DNA from: Chimonanthus salicifolius
Lineage: Eukaryota > Streptophyta > Magnoliopsida > Laurales > Calycanthaceae
Assembly (NCBI GenBank): GCA_013350335.1
Contig: CM023534.1
Location: 11,313,542 to 11,377,541, forward strand
Length of the DNA stretch: 64,000 nt
Direction of reading: 5' to 3'
Shown here one piece after another: positions 13,701 to 22,707 of this stretch. Position 1 is the first letter of the stretch. Every line of letters begins with the position of its first letter. Under the pieces are notes generated by a model. It ran no database searches, was not told the origin of the DNA, and was given only the letters and a program-made list of their open reading frames with translations. Position numbers and translations under genes: made by a program.

Positions 13701-15308
13701 TTTTAAGATGGGCCTTTTATATACTCACAAAAAATAAAATCATACAATTTTTTTACAAAGTGTGAAACATCAAAATAAAATGTTATAATCAAATTTATAA
13801 TAAAGTATTATTTAAAATTTATTCTTATTTTGAGATGTAAAATTACTAATTAAATTATTATATTTAAGTTTTTTTAACATTTATTTTTCAATAAATAAGA
13901 TAACTAATCCATTCAATCTTTCTTGTGATATTATAAACCGAAGATAAAATTTTATCAGTTTTAACTTTGAAAAACTTGTTTCTGCAGAGGTAATTGTAAC
14001 TAGTATAATCAACATTATTCTATAAGCAATTCATGCATTTAGAAAACAACAATTTATTCTTTTTATATAATTTAGCAATTCAATTGTTTTTTACTTCTTT
14101 TGGTACTTCATCTTTTATCATATTCGAGTGCGACACTAATGCAAATTCTCATTTGAAATGAAGATATTATTATTATTTTAATTTTTCAATTTTTCTGAAT
14201 TATTAAAAAAATTAAAATAAAAATTATATCTTAATTATAATGATTTATATTTGTATATTATATCTAATAAAATCTATATTGATCGAATGAATAAAGCTAT
14301 GTTTTTCATTTCTTCAAATTTTAAAAGCTTTAAATTATTTTTAATTCAAAATTATCAACTCAATATAGATGTCTCTTTCACTCTATTTAGATGATACATA
14401 TATTTTAAAAGATTCTTTATTAATTGAAATTATTATCATTATTATTATTATTATTAAACTCAATAAAATGAGGATTATAATAATTATTATTATGATTGTT
14501 ATTATCATTATTTTAATTTTTTAAGAAATCAACGTTTTAAATTGTATATAAATTTCCAATTTTGAGGGTTCTAAATTTGAAATAGTTAAAAATAGTCAAA
14601 TGATTTCAAGTGGTATTAATTCAAATTTCATTATTATTATTAAATAACTCGATAAAAATTATTATTATTATTATACATACAGCTGGGATTTGAGCCTGAG
14701 TCCCATACTTAGAAGACAAACATCCTAACCGAACTGACAACAATGAATTTGTGCTTGCAGTATGCATTATTAACTATTTAACAAAAAAAGGAGTTTATGG
14801 ACTTTGGAGGCCCTAGGCGGCCGCCTACTTCTCCTATATCTAGGGCCGGCTCTGCCCACCACCCACAAAACTGACCACCACCACATATGCAACAGAACAA
14901 TCATTTTGGATGATTTGAATAACTAATTAGAGACCAAGAGTCATGTTAATTTTTTACTTATTTTCATTCAGACTTCTGTAATCTTTGGTTGCTTTTTGGT
15001 CATGAGCTATGTAGCTTACGACAAGTTGTTGATTTCACTCTGTACAGATATTGGAAGGAAATGCAAGAAAGGTCAAGTCAGTCCGGTTTGAGCGAGAAAA
15101 CCAGGATGACAGCTTAGAGACAAAGGCAGTAGCACGCGTGGTGCCTAAAATTATGAAAAGGAAATGGAGAGGTTATGATGATTCTGACAAATCCGACTAT
15201 GAGGGAATCCCATTCCTGGAGAGTTCAGAAGATAGTCTCTCTGGTAACTATATTGAGGAACATGCAGATGATGTTCATGATAATAACAATAAACAGTTGT
15301 TGCATTAA
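381..15308 (+). CDS. Chloroplast CNNM/CorC-type Mg transporter (MGR8/MGR9-like), 3' part
   Basis: Exons at 381-462, 2640-2779, 2867-2945, 3077-3140, 3393-3484, 5043-5108, 6564-6680, 9398-9577 and 15048-15308 (TAA). All have AG/GT borders and join in one frame, giving 359 visible residues. They read as a CBS pair (REVMTPLVDVVAID..., SRVPVFEQRIDNIVGIAYAMD; then [33 protein letters not shown]) followed by a CorC_HlyC transporter-associated domain (GYVVMRADGIFDVDANTTIDQLSEDL... YETVSGFICEAFGYIP). The layout matches Arabidopsis At3g13070/At1g55930 (CBSDUFCH1/2, later MGR9/MGR8), chloroplast-envelope Mg transporters; that assignment is from memory. The plastid transit peptide and the membrane-spanning DUF21/CNNM domain must lie left of the window. 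Bases 1-380 look like intron. The C-terminal exon after KVKSVRFERE is acidic and weakly conserved. The last intron is 5.5 kb and carries transposons, but no exon is disrupted. Confidence 0.9.
599..991 (-). mobile_element. 5'-truncated L1-type LINE, 3' end (RNase H tail)
   Basis: On the minus strand it encodes SANGVADFLTK, the usual C-terminal end of a plant LINE RNase H domain, then FVFEDWDL in a neighbouring frame, implying a frameshift. It ends in a poly(A) tail, seen as the T run at 599-605. The flanks carry an 8-base direct repeat AGCTACTT at 591-598 and 992-999, read as the target-site duplication. The copy is interrupted by the 733-864 insertion. It lies in an intron of the Mg transporter gene. 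Confidence 0.7.
733..864 (+). mobile_element. Retroposed sequence with poly(A) tail, nested in the LINE
   Basis: A 132-base insertion flanked by a perfect 20-base direct repeat, AACATGTCATAATCCCACGT, at 713-732 and 865-884. It ends in an A-rich tail from about 846, the marks of LINE-mediated retroposition on the plus strand. It begins with a run of 24 C at 736-759. The middle (about 760-845) is GC-rich and I do not recognise it. No clear pol III A and B boxes are visible, so it may be a truncated SINE or a retroposed RNA fragment. Confidence 0.7.
1050..1081. repeat. (CT)n microsatellite
   Basis: About 16 uninterrupted CT units inside an intron of the Mg transporter gene. A similar CT run lies at 10733-10759 in the same gene's last intron. 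Confidence 0.9.
4070..4300 (+). mobile_element. tRNA-derived SINE, copy 1
   Basis: It starts with a pol III A-box-like segment (GGTTGGCCTGATGGT) followed by a B-box-like segment (GGGTTTGATTCAGG), then a tRNA-unrelated body ending TCGGTCATTAAAG. A direct repeat GTTYGGAACTTCTG flanks it at 4056-4069 and 4301-4314, one mismatch apart. The body contains a perfect 23-base tandem duplication at about 4202-4247 (GTGTAGGGAGGTGTGCACAT...). The same family recurs at 16900, 19330 and 39032. The insertion lies in an intron of the Mg transporter gene. Confidence 0.8.
6840..6972. repeat. Direct duplication of a 42-base unit plus CT tract
   Basis: A unit beginning ATGTTGGTTGATTAAAGAAT occurs at 6840-6881 and again at 6919-6960. 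Each is followed by a CT tract (6882-6918 and 6961-6972). It looks like a local tandem duplication or slippage event in an intron. Confidence 0.9.
7546..8378 (-). mobile_element. TRIM retrotransposon with three LTRs (LTR-int-LTR-int-LTR)
   Basis: Three near-identical LTRs lie at 7546-7765, 7851-8071 and 8157-8378, each beginning TGTAACGACCC or close and ending TATTACA. They are separated by two internal segments of 85 bases. Read on the minus strand, each internal segment starts next to an LTR with AATGGTATCAGAG (8144-8156), the usual primer-binding site for initiator tRNA-Met; the other copy has one change. Each ends with a purine tract TTTAAGGGGGGTAGAT or close. The whole block is bounded by a perfect 5-base target-site duplication TTAGA at 7541-7545 and 8379-8383. 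It has no coding capacity, as expected of terminal-repeat retrotransposons in miniature. Confidence 0.92.
11281..12330 (-). mobile_element. 5'-truncated L1-type LINE
   Basis: The minus strand reads, in broken frames, the C-terminal region of a plant non-LTR reverse transcriptase: WGDQEEKEHLVKWQQVCLP, then FKVGHGDQFRFCDPWC, then the zf-RVT-like LLATLWCLWWKRNNRVF. The 3' end is an A tail, seen as a T run at 11281-11288. The flanks are a long imperfect direct repeat, AATATCTTTTAGAGATT at 11264-11280 and AATATCTGTTAAGAGATT at 12331-12348. Stops and frameshifts mark it as dead. It lies in the last intron of the Mg transporter gene. Confidence 0.85.
13663..14854. mobile_element. Non-autonomous hAT-like DNA transposon
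   Basis: The ends form imperfect terminal inverted repeats: CGGGCCGGTCCCTGAGAT on the left, and CAGAGCCGGCCCTAGATAT as the complement of the right end. Both are flanked by CCCACCACC (13654-13662 and 14855-14863), an 8-9 base duplication typical of hAT elements. Just inside each end is GGCCCTAGGCG or close. The interior is very AT-rich, full of ATT repeats, and has no transposase reading frame, so the element depended on another source of transposase. It lies in the last intron of the Mg transporter gene. Confidence 0.8.
14681..14740 (-). repeat. Degenerate tRNA-like segment inside the hAT element
   Basis: On the minus strand the segment has a D-arm-like stretch (GTTCGGTTAGGAT), an anticodon-loop-like CTTCTAA (TCT in the middle, as in tRNA-Arg) and a B-box/T-arm-like CTCAGGCTCAAATCCC. 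The stems look degraded, so this is not a working tRNA gene. It is probably a tRNA-derived or old SINE fragment carried by the transposon. Confidence 0.45.
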
Positions 15309-15417
15309 CTTGCTCTCCATCGATATATATATTTTTTCCCTTAAACTACACGAGAAACAAAGGAACAAAAGAAGAATTAAAAAAAGTGTTGAGATAAAAA
15401 ATAATGTCCCAGCTTGT

Positions 15418-15783
15418 CTAGAGATGAAGAGAAGTATCGACATCCATGTCAAAATCTTCGGAGGTACCGATAGATCTATCAGGCCGTAAGGTCGACGAAT
15501 GCGGGTTCTGGGCACTATGGAATTCAATGTGCTTTCCCTGTGAACCCTGTTGGTGGGAGACTGATCCTTGGAGTTGCATTGGGGGGACAGTCAAGTCAGG
15601 TTGGAAGAATGGAACAGATGGCTTGTGACAAGCAATTGAGTTTGCATGTTCGGCTTTGGTGGATAGCCCCAGGAGCTCTTTCTCTTCCCTCTTCTCTTTG
15701 ACTCGTTGCAATTTTCTAAACCTCTCTTGCAGGAGAGCAATTGAAGAATGGCAAGCATTGGTATCGGTTCTTTGACTGGCCAT
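15418..15783 (-). CDS. Small conserved plant protein of unknown function (121 aa)
   Basis: A complete frame from ATG at 15783 to TAG at 15418, without introns. The N-terminus (residues 12-36, with SSIALLQERFRKLQRVKEKR and EEKELL) is a strongly charged amphipathic helix, probably a short coiled coil. I recall the same ALLQERFR-LQRVKE-REE motif at the start of small uncharacterised plant proteins, but I cannot name a function. The C-terminal half is Ser/Pro/Gln-rich and looks disordered, ending in the acidic stretch EDFDMDVD. No signal peptide or membrane segment is visible. A TATA box sits 75 bases upstream (15858-15865). The gene converges on the Mg transporter gene with only 109 bases between stop codons, so the two 3' UTRs probably overlap. 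Confidence 0.7.
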   Translation of the reverse strand: MASQRTDTNACHSSIALLQERFRKLQRVKEKREEKELLGLSTKAEHANSIACHKPSVPFFQPDLTVPPMQLQGSVSHQQGSQGKHIEFHSAQNPHSSTLRPDRSIGTSEDFDMDVDTSLHL

Positions 15784-15857
15784 GAATAGAGAAAGTTATG
15801 ATTCAAGTGAGCTTGATGAGTGTACTTTGAAGGGGAGGGTGGGTGCATTTGTGGGTG

Positions 15858-15865
15858 TATTTATA
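15858..15865 (-). promoter_or_regulatory. TATA box of the 15418-15783 gene
   Basis: TATAAATA on the minus strand, about 75 bases before the ATG, which would put transcription start near 15830 and give a short leader. TGGGCC-type motifs (for example around 16058) lie further upstream. The match to consensus is good; function is inferred. Confidence 0.6.
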
Positions 15866-16899
15866 GGAAATAAACACTGTCCTCCGTTCATTGGTAAGTT
15901 TTTGTTCCTCCTGATTGTGGGTGGTCTGAAAGAGTGGAGAATATGAGAATCTGCAGAATTGTATAGTTCCAAGAAGGAAAAGTCCAGTGGCTACAGCAAT
16001 TATATGAAGCTCAGCCCCAATAAAATGCAAGTTTGCTTTGGTTCTATCTTTGCGTGGTTGGGCCCCCACAACTCTTGGAGTAACGGGCCCTGCCTTGGAT
16101 GTCTCCCTTGCATGGAATCTTATGGTTTCAAAGATCTTGCCATCCAACCCTTTTGCAGTTGTTCTGTTGGTCAGAGACCATCTGCCTGTTTGTTTTTTTC
16201 ATAATTTTTGCTGCTCAGATAATTGTGTGATCATATCAGCAGTCTGCCGGTATGCAATCTGCTCGAATCATTTGTCTTGGGGCTGAGCACTGTGTCTGTG
16301 GAGTAGCGTTGGTGGGGATGGGGGGGAGAGGAGGCACAAGGGCCTTTAGGGGGGAAATGATGGGAGGATATGTCCAAGTAGTAGTAGTAGTAGGTAGCAT
16401 TTGGAAGGGCTCTGGGAGTGTCTGGTGGGCTTGTCTCCAACTCTCCAAGGCCAAGGCTGCTTTCATTTCTAGCTTTGGGGAAGATGTGCTTTCTTCGGTG
16501 ACCTTTGTTGACTAGCAATTTTTTCCTTTCCTGCTGTCTTTATTCCAAGTGTTGTTTTGTGGAGCAAAGGGTAGGAAGATGTGATTGATTTGTATGGGGT
16601 TTGATTGATTTGTCGTCAAGTTACTTGGATGGAAATGGCACGACAGCAAGAAAGCAGGATACTGCTGTGGCAACTATCAACCTCTAATTATTTTCCATTA
16701 ATATATATATATATATATTTTGAGAATATGTTTGGTTTTTTTACTGCTATTAAACCACCATTAAAGTTGGACAGTGTTTTTGCACGGGGATCTATACATT
16801 GGCTGAAGCAAGCCTGAGTGAGTTTGAGCACAAGTTTTGAAAACTGGCTAATGTGATCCAGCCTGGTTTCTTGGAAAACCTTTAAGAGGCAGATGTTTA
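15866..16899. other. Intergenic, no gene recognised
   Basis: Presumed upstream region of the small minus-strand gene. It includes a G-rich stretch near 16315-16360, short GTA repeats near 16378-16392 and a TA run at 16701-16718. Several overlapping short frames exist on both strands at 16000-16520, but none shows recognisable protein sequence. Confidence 0.5.
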
Positions 16900-17126
16900 A
16901 CCTAAAGGGGGTTAGCCTAACGGTCAAGAAACTCTCCTCATGAATAGAGGCTTTGATTTCGATTCACATTCAAATTTCTCTAGGTTACTCTCTATGGGGT
17001 TACTTCTTATCGTTTGGACTCGGTATGTATGTGTGAAGAGAGGTGTGCACATGTCGCAAAAGATTAGTGGGGTAAATTCTCCTATAGGTGAGATGCATGG
17101 GCACCTTCGATCATTAAAAAAAAAAA
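16900..17126 (+). mobile_element. tRNA-derived SINE, copy 2 (diverged)
   Basis: Same family as the copy at 4070: A-box-like GGGGGTTAGCCTAACGGTC, B-box-like GATTTCGATTC, the conserved GAGGTGTGCACATG segment and the 3' end GGGCACCTTCGATCATTAAA with a run of A. A short imperfect repeat (CAGATGTTT on the left, CAGAGTTGTTT on the right) may be the target-site duplication. Confidence 0.75.
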
Positions 17127-17840
17127 TACAGAGTTGTTTCCGTTGAGTAGGGCTGATTTTATTGTGGGGTGGAGGGCATGGTAGAGAAGGCAAAAAAAAA
17201 AACACTTTGGTGGCACAAGGGCTTTATGTGGAGACCACTTAATCGTAAATTCAGCTTGGTAAAATTATCAATTTCTCTTTTTAATTTAGATTTATCTTTT
17301 TTAATGCCCATTTGATGCATCTTCTTGGATTAATTATGAAAGATAAAATATTAATTCAATAGTTTGTTTTTATCTTAAAAAACTCTTTGGCTATTTGATG
17401 ATTCAACGGGTCTCATTTTGGATGTTTAAATGGCTCATGTAATAATCTATTCGTGATGTAATTTTTTTATCATAGGATGAGTTTCACCTTCTATAATAAT
17501 ATGTTCGAGAATCTGGGGTTTTAAATCCAAAGGTTTGGATACATTTGATGAGTTTATAATAATAGTAATAACGTTGGTGGATCACAATTCTTGCAGAATT
17601 GGGCTTGTTTTTTTAGTAGTAAAGAGGGGCGCAACAATTGGGCTTGTTTTATACTTAACCACGTCATTATCGGCAACTAATCACGGTGTGACTTCCACAT
17701 GCCCCTTATCGCTTATCAGGTCAATATCCATAGGAGTAAAGCTCAGTGGATGTATCCTGTGTCATGTAGGAATATAAATGGGTTGGATTTGATAGAAAGA
17801 TTTTAGTGGATTATTGGATTTGGAAAGGATTTTAGATTTG
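17127..17840. other. Intergenic, AT-rich, no gene recognised
   Basis: Low-complexity AT-rich DNA with only short, unconvincing reading frames. Confidence 0.4.
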
Positions 17841-17955
17841 GATTTAGATTCAGATTCAAAGAGTTAAATGAATATAAAGTTGGCATGCAAATTTGGTTAG
17901 GATCTAGATTCAGATTCAAGAAGTTAAATGAATATAAAGTTGGTATGCAAATTTA
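17841..17955. repeat. Two-copy 60-base tandem repeat
   Basis: Units start at 17841 and 17901 and differ at only a few bases (GATTTAGATTCAGATTC and GATCTAGATTCAGATTC). Confidence 0.85.
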
Positions 17956-19329
17956 CTTATTTTAGATTTTTCGGATTCAAAATATCAATTTACATTCTTA
18001 GGTGCATGTAAGTTTACTCTAGTTATTTGTTAGACCCTTTATTTCATTAAATCAGCCATTTACTCTCTAATCTCAAGGGAATATGAATGGATATTTTTCT
18101 TTTCATAAAGAATTTAAGTAGTTGAAGGAAACCCGTCTTAACTGAGATGGGCCTGGTCCACTTGCATGTCTCATGTGCCTGTTTTATATAATTGAGAGAT
18201 TGAAGACCTGTTTTCTTTTGTCCATTGTGAAAATAGATTAAAAATCTAAAGGATGAGTCATTTAAAGTCTTCTGCAGGTGAGACTTCTGGACACTTTCGT
18301 CGATGAAATTTTGAAATATTTTTCAATTTTCCAATAAAAATACTTTGGAGAATATATGGAGTATGATATGATTTTTTTTTTTTTTGAGAATGTTGTTAAA
18401 AATTGTCATGACCGAGTAGATCAACATTTCAAGTTGAGTATGCATGATATTATTAGGAATATTTATAAAGCTTGTCAAATGGAGTCATAGGAAAAAACAA
18501 TACTTTGATCGAATTAATCAAATCATACAGTAAAATTTTAAAACAAAAATAATTTTATATTTGTCAAATTTTAAAAAATATAATTAAATTGATTCAATTA
18601 AGATGATTTTTAAAAGATTATATATTTAGAAAAAATCATTCTCAACAAATTTATCACATCAAACCTCAGTGCACAGTTTTGAATGCATACAAATCCAGTC
18701 AAACAAATAACTCACAAATACTGGCAAACACGAACAAATTATGTATTAATATTTAATCTGCAGAAAATTATGTGATGAGTTTGGAGGGATAAATCCCATT
18801 CTAGTGCAATAATGATAATTTTTGCTAGCATCATTAAGTTAGCAGTCAATATAAATATTTTGAAATGAACCTAAGTTCAATGGTGATGTCAATTGCATTG
18901 GATGGCAAATGGATCTGAAATTGTCATATACCCAAAATTAAAGGCTCTAAGTTGTACTTTGAATTATTAGTGAACATCATTATCACAGTATTTCACTATA
19001 ATTACCTCAATATAAACATATTTTAAATTAATTATATATTTAAGCATTTTTACATATTTTTTATAGTTCCAATTTATCATTTTGATCTACCTTTTCACAA
19101 TAGCATACTGATAAAGTCTGCAATTTTAAATATGTCCTGCTATCATCTGAAGAAGATAAAATTCAGGTAATATAACTTTAATCCATACTGGTTACTTGTA
19201 CATGGCAACATGAACCATTTTTAAGCAGCATCTAAGCTATTTTTGTGGGTCCTCCAGAACACGGGTGTAAGGAATGTGGATTAGGATCTAACCAAAATCA
19301 GTCCATTGAATAGTAAAAAACAAACTAAC
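17956..19329. other. Intergenic, AT-rich; possible SINE 3' remnant
   Basis: No gene seen. A segment at about 18275-18310 (GGTGAGACTTCTGGACACTTTCGTCGATGAAAT) resembles the 3' end of the SINE family found at 4070 and 39032, and is probably a worn fragment. Confidence 0.4.
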
Positions 19330-19628
19330 CCGTGAGGGTTGGCTTGACAATCAAGAACACGCATGAGATGCAGAAGTTCTTGAGTTCAAGTCACTCTCAA
19401 CACAAAAGGGTCACTCTCCATGGTATTATCCGGTGTGTGTAGATAGAGATTTGCACATGCTCCAAGAATTAGTCAGATGCTCTAAGAGGCCTGAACGCAT
19501 CCACTCATCCATTGTCATTAACACTCCCCATAGTATTACCTGGTGTGTGTGGATAGAAAGGTTTGCACATGTCCTCAAGAAATAGTCAAGTGCTCTAAGA
19601 GACCTGAACACATCCACTGTCATTAAGA
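19330..19628 (+). mobile_element. tRNA-derived SINE, copy 3, with duplicated 3' half
   Basis: It begins with A- and B-box-like segments (GAGGGTTGGCTTGACAATC and TTGAGTTCAAGTC). The body ends twice with the family's 3' half: two imperfect units at about 19412-19520 and 19521-19628, each running from CACTCYCCATRGTATTA through TTTGCACATG to TGTCATTAA. This is a tandem duplication within the SINE, or two copies joined. Confidence 0.7.
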
Positions 19629-21749
19629 CTCTTACAGCATCAACTTGAATATAAAATGTCAAAGAAAATAATATTCGATACTAATTTATTTGCAGTTATA
19701 ACAATGAATCAAAATGTAATTTCTCCTTTATCTTTATTCAATATCTATGTTTAGGTTACAATACAAATACTCAGTGATCTCAAGATTTATTTCTTTGCAT
19801 ACAGAATTATTCAACTGTAACATCATTTGTCACCAGGGGAAAAAGATTAAATAAATTGAATCACCATCATCAAATAGCAATTATCCCATGTGTATTGGTT
19901 GCAAGCTCTATTTTCCTCACAATCCTATCTATCAATAATCAATTCAACTGAATATACAACATAAAATTGTTAATGGTGGAATGAAGTACCTGCACCTCCT
20001 CCATGGTGTGAAATCAAAGACTGAAAGCTTCTCTGGTGAATAATTTTACTACTCAAATACAAGATGGTGCTGCAACATAAAAGAGTGTCATGGTAAGTAC
20101 AAAAATATAATGGCTATCTTATTTTGGAAGGGACACAATGAACATGAGCTAGCCCCATGGATCACAATTTGATCTTCACATTGTCCAGACACGCATATTG
20201 AGTATGGGCCTTTGGTCATTTTTATTATGATTATCACTTTTTCACATGCACAAGGCCCACGTAATGAGTGGATTGGCAATTTTTTACCCTGGACATGTTA
20301 ATCTAGGGCCCAACCTGTTTGATGGCATGAATTTAACAGACCACCATTGTTGTGATAAAATTTTACAATTAGACAATTTATGTCTTACGATTTTCATGAT
20401 ATGATAGGGGGAACGAGAATTCGTATTGGGTTAGAAATCTAACGATTCCTATGGACAAAAGAATTACAAGGGCTATTTGGAGAGTAGAGACATGATACTG
20501 TTGGTTTTGATGGTTTTTAAGGCTCCAGTTGGTGGGTATCTAAGACCTTTGGATTATTTGGAGGCCTTTTAGTGTATTGTTGATTTTTTTACAACATTAA
20601 TTAGAGTAAATACTATAGTATTATACTTTTGAAAGTTGGTAATTCAAAATTTGAACACCAATAGACAGTTATATATACCATCCACGTAACGGTGAAGCAT
20701 CATTGGAGAGTTGCTCATGTTATTACTTTATTAGTATTTTTTGTGTCATTTCATACGTTAAACATTATGAGTGAAAATACTAATGAATTTTACAGTTCTA
20801 CAACTTATGATACATGATTTGTGATTAAAGATAAATAATGATTTTACAATATGATTGGATTTTAACATTGACAAAACAATGGCATTTTCTTTAAGATATT
20901 GAGGATGAGAATACCACTTAGCTAGGTCTCGAAGTCAGGTCTACCTGGTCACTTTGTCAGGGATAAAATTAGAGGAGCCAAACTAGTTGTAGGAGATGTT
21001 ATAGAATAAGATTTTGGGTGGACATTTGGGTAGGAGAGTGGCCTCTTAAGAACTCTTTCAAGAGATTATACTCCATCTGAAGCCAAGGTACATTGCTCCT
21101 TCAATACGTGCTTTTTGTGTTGGTTATTGCAAAATTTAGAAAACGTCTAATCAACAAATCACTTCCCCACAAATTATGGTCAAGACACGATGGTCGCACC
21201 TAAGGCCACATGAATGGGTTGGTTTGAAAGACCTTGGTTTGTGTATAGTGCTCATAAAATTTCATCTTCATTGGATGAGAAAAGACATATTCTAGGGCCC
21301 TCAAAATTTCATATTTATCTAATGGTGGAAATTCATCAAATTAGATCAATAGGCTTTAAAAGTCAAATTGGATACGAGTGCAATTCACATAGAGTAGGTA
21401 GAGGTGAGGGGGTGAATGGATCCATTTGATCCACTATGGGCTCCACAATCAAAAGTTTTCACCAAAGTTTATGTAAAGTAGTTTGTGGGTGAACATTGTT
21501 ATGAAAGAGAGATAAAGAGAGAGGAAACAATGGTTTTATTGAAGAGATCGAAAAGTGCGATGAAAAGCATGGCAATTGGCCCACTATACACCTGTTTGTT
21601 GAATCCATTATGGGCTTCTACCTTCCCTTTTGTCTTATGATAGGGCCAAAAGGATAAGTAGAACTTGAAAAACCGACTCCAGAAAGACAGGATTATGGCT
21701 TCGATGATGATGACAATGACGATAACTTCCCGAATTGGAAACCCCCTCC
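19629..21749. other. Intergenic, no gene recognised
   Basis: AT-rich DNA with scattered short frames. No domain, RNA gene or bounded repeat could be supported. Confidence 0.4.
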
Positions 21750-22150
21750 GTAAGAAACACCACCAGGCACCGAACCTCTTTCAAGCTCACCACACTTCAA
21801 TTTGACGACCTCCCTCCAAAGAGCTCTTTTCCAAATCTCCCCCATATTTTAGTAAGTAATGCCCAATATATGAAATGCATAAGTAGGTTAGTAAAAGTAG
21901 CTTTAACAAGGACAGTGCGACCACCAAAAGTTTCATTCTTCCAAGACTTCAATTTGTCTTTAATGAATTTCAACTTCTTGGAGCTTTGATTGCACTTTGC
22001 ACCTTGACTACCATGCACAAAGGGTTGCTTTTTCCAATTTTCTTTTAGTCTAACTTGGCCAAGACTGAATGTTAAATTCTTTTTATTTTGATCATCATTA
22101 TCATTATAATTTAAAGTATGAACTTCATTCTCCTTCCATCCACCATTCAT
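21750..22150 (-). mobile_element. LINE reverse-transcriptase fragment
   Basis: The minus-strand frame contains KLKFIKDKLKSWKNETFGGR followed by TVLVKATFTNLLMHFIYWALL. This matches the plant L1-type RT connection region (KL..I..RL..WK...LS.GGR..LIK.VL..LP.Y). No 5' or 3' end or target-site duplication was found, so it is an internal fragment. Confidence 0.7.
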
Positions 22151-22707
22151 TTATTCAATAAAGCTCAGGATTTTAACACTGATGGAGTATTTAATAAAGT
22201 AGAGGAGCATTGAATTTTTGCAGCTGGTGAAGTGCTTAAAGGGGACCTTAAAGGCCGTATGTTTTGAATTATGTTATTATTTAAAAATTAATATATATGT
22301 TTTAACACTCTTATCAAAGCATGTTAACTGCTAAAAGGTCTAAAAAAAGTCTGTACAATTATTTCCAGATTGTCAGCATCCAAAAGATACCTTGAGATGC
22401 TTTTTAACTTGTGCTTATACACCAGAAGTTTGCAGACATTGCTCCTATAATGCCAGTGTTGCAGCAAGAGTCCTCTGAAGCTAATAATGCCTTACATGCT
22501 GAAACAATGGAAAAACAAAAGCAAAAAAAATTTCAGCACAATGATAAAAGTATGTAAGTTAAGATTGAAATTAATATTCAGTTAGCATTCACTGAATACC
22601 ATTTATTTCATTGTGGAAAAATTGAAGCAGGTTTCCCGAGCTGGAGGATCCAACAAGCATCAATAAAGAATGGTTTTAACTAACAAGCCACAATTGATGC
22701 AAGATCA

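Noticed and set aside
16231..16518. Several overlapping open frames on both strands
   Set aside because: They arise from GC-rich, stop-poor DNA upstream of a small gene; no domain, no start context and no splice partners.
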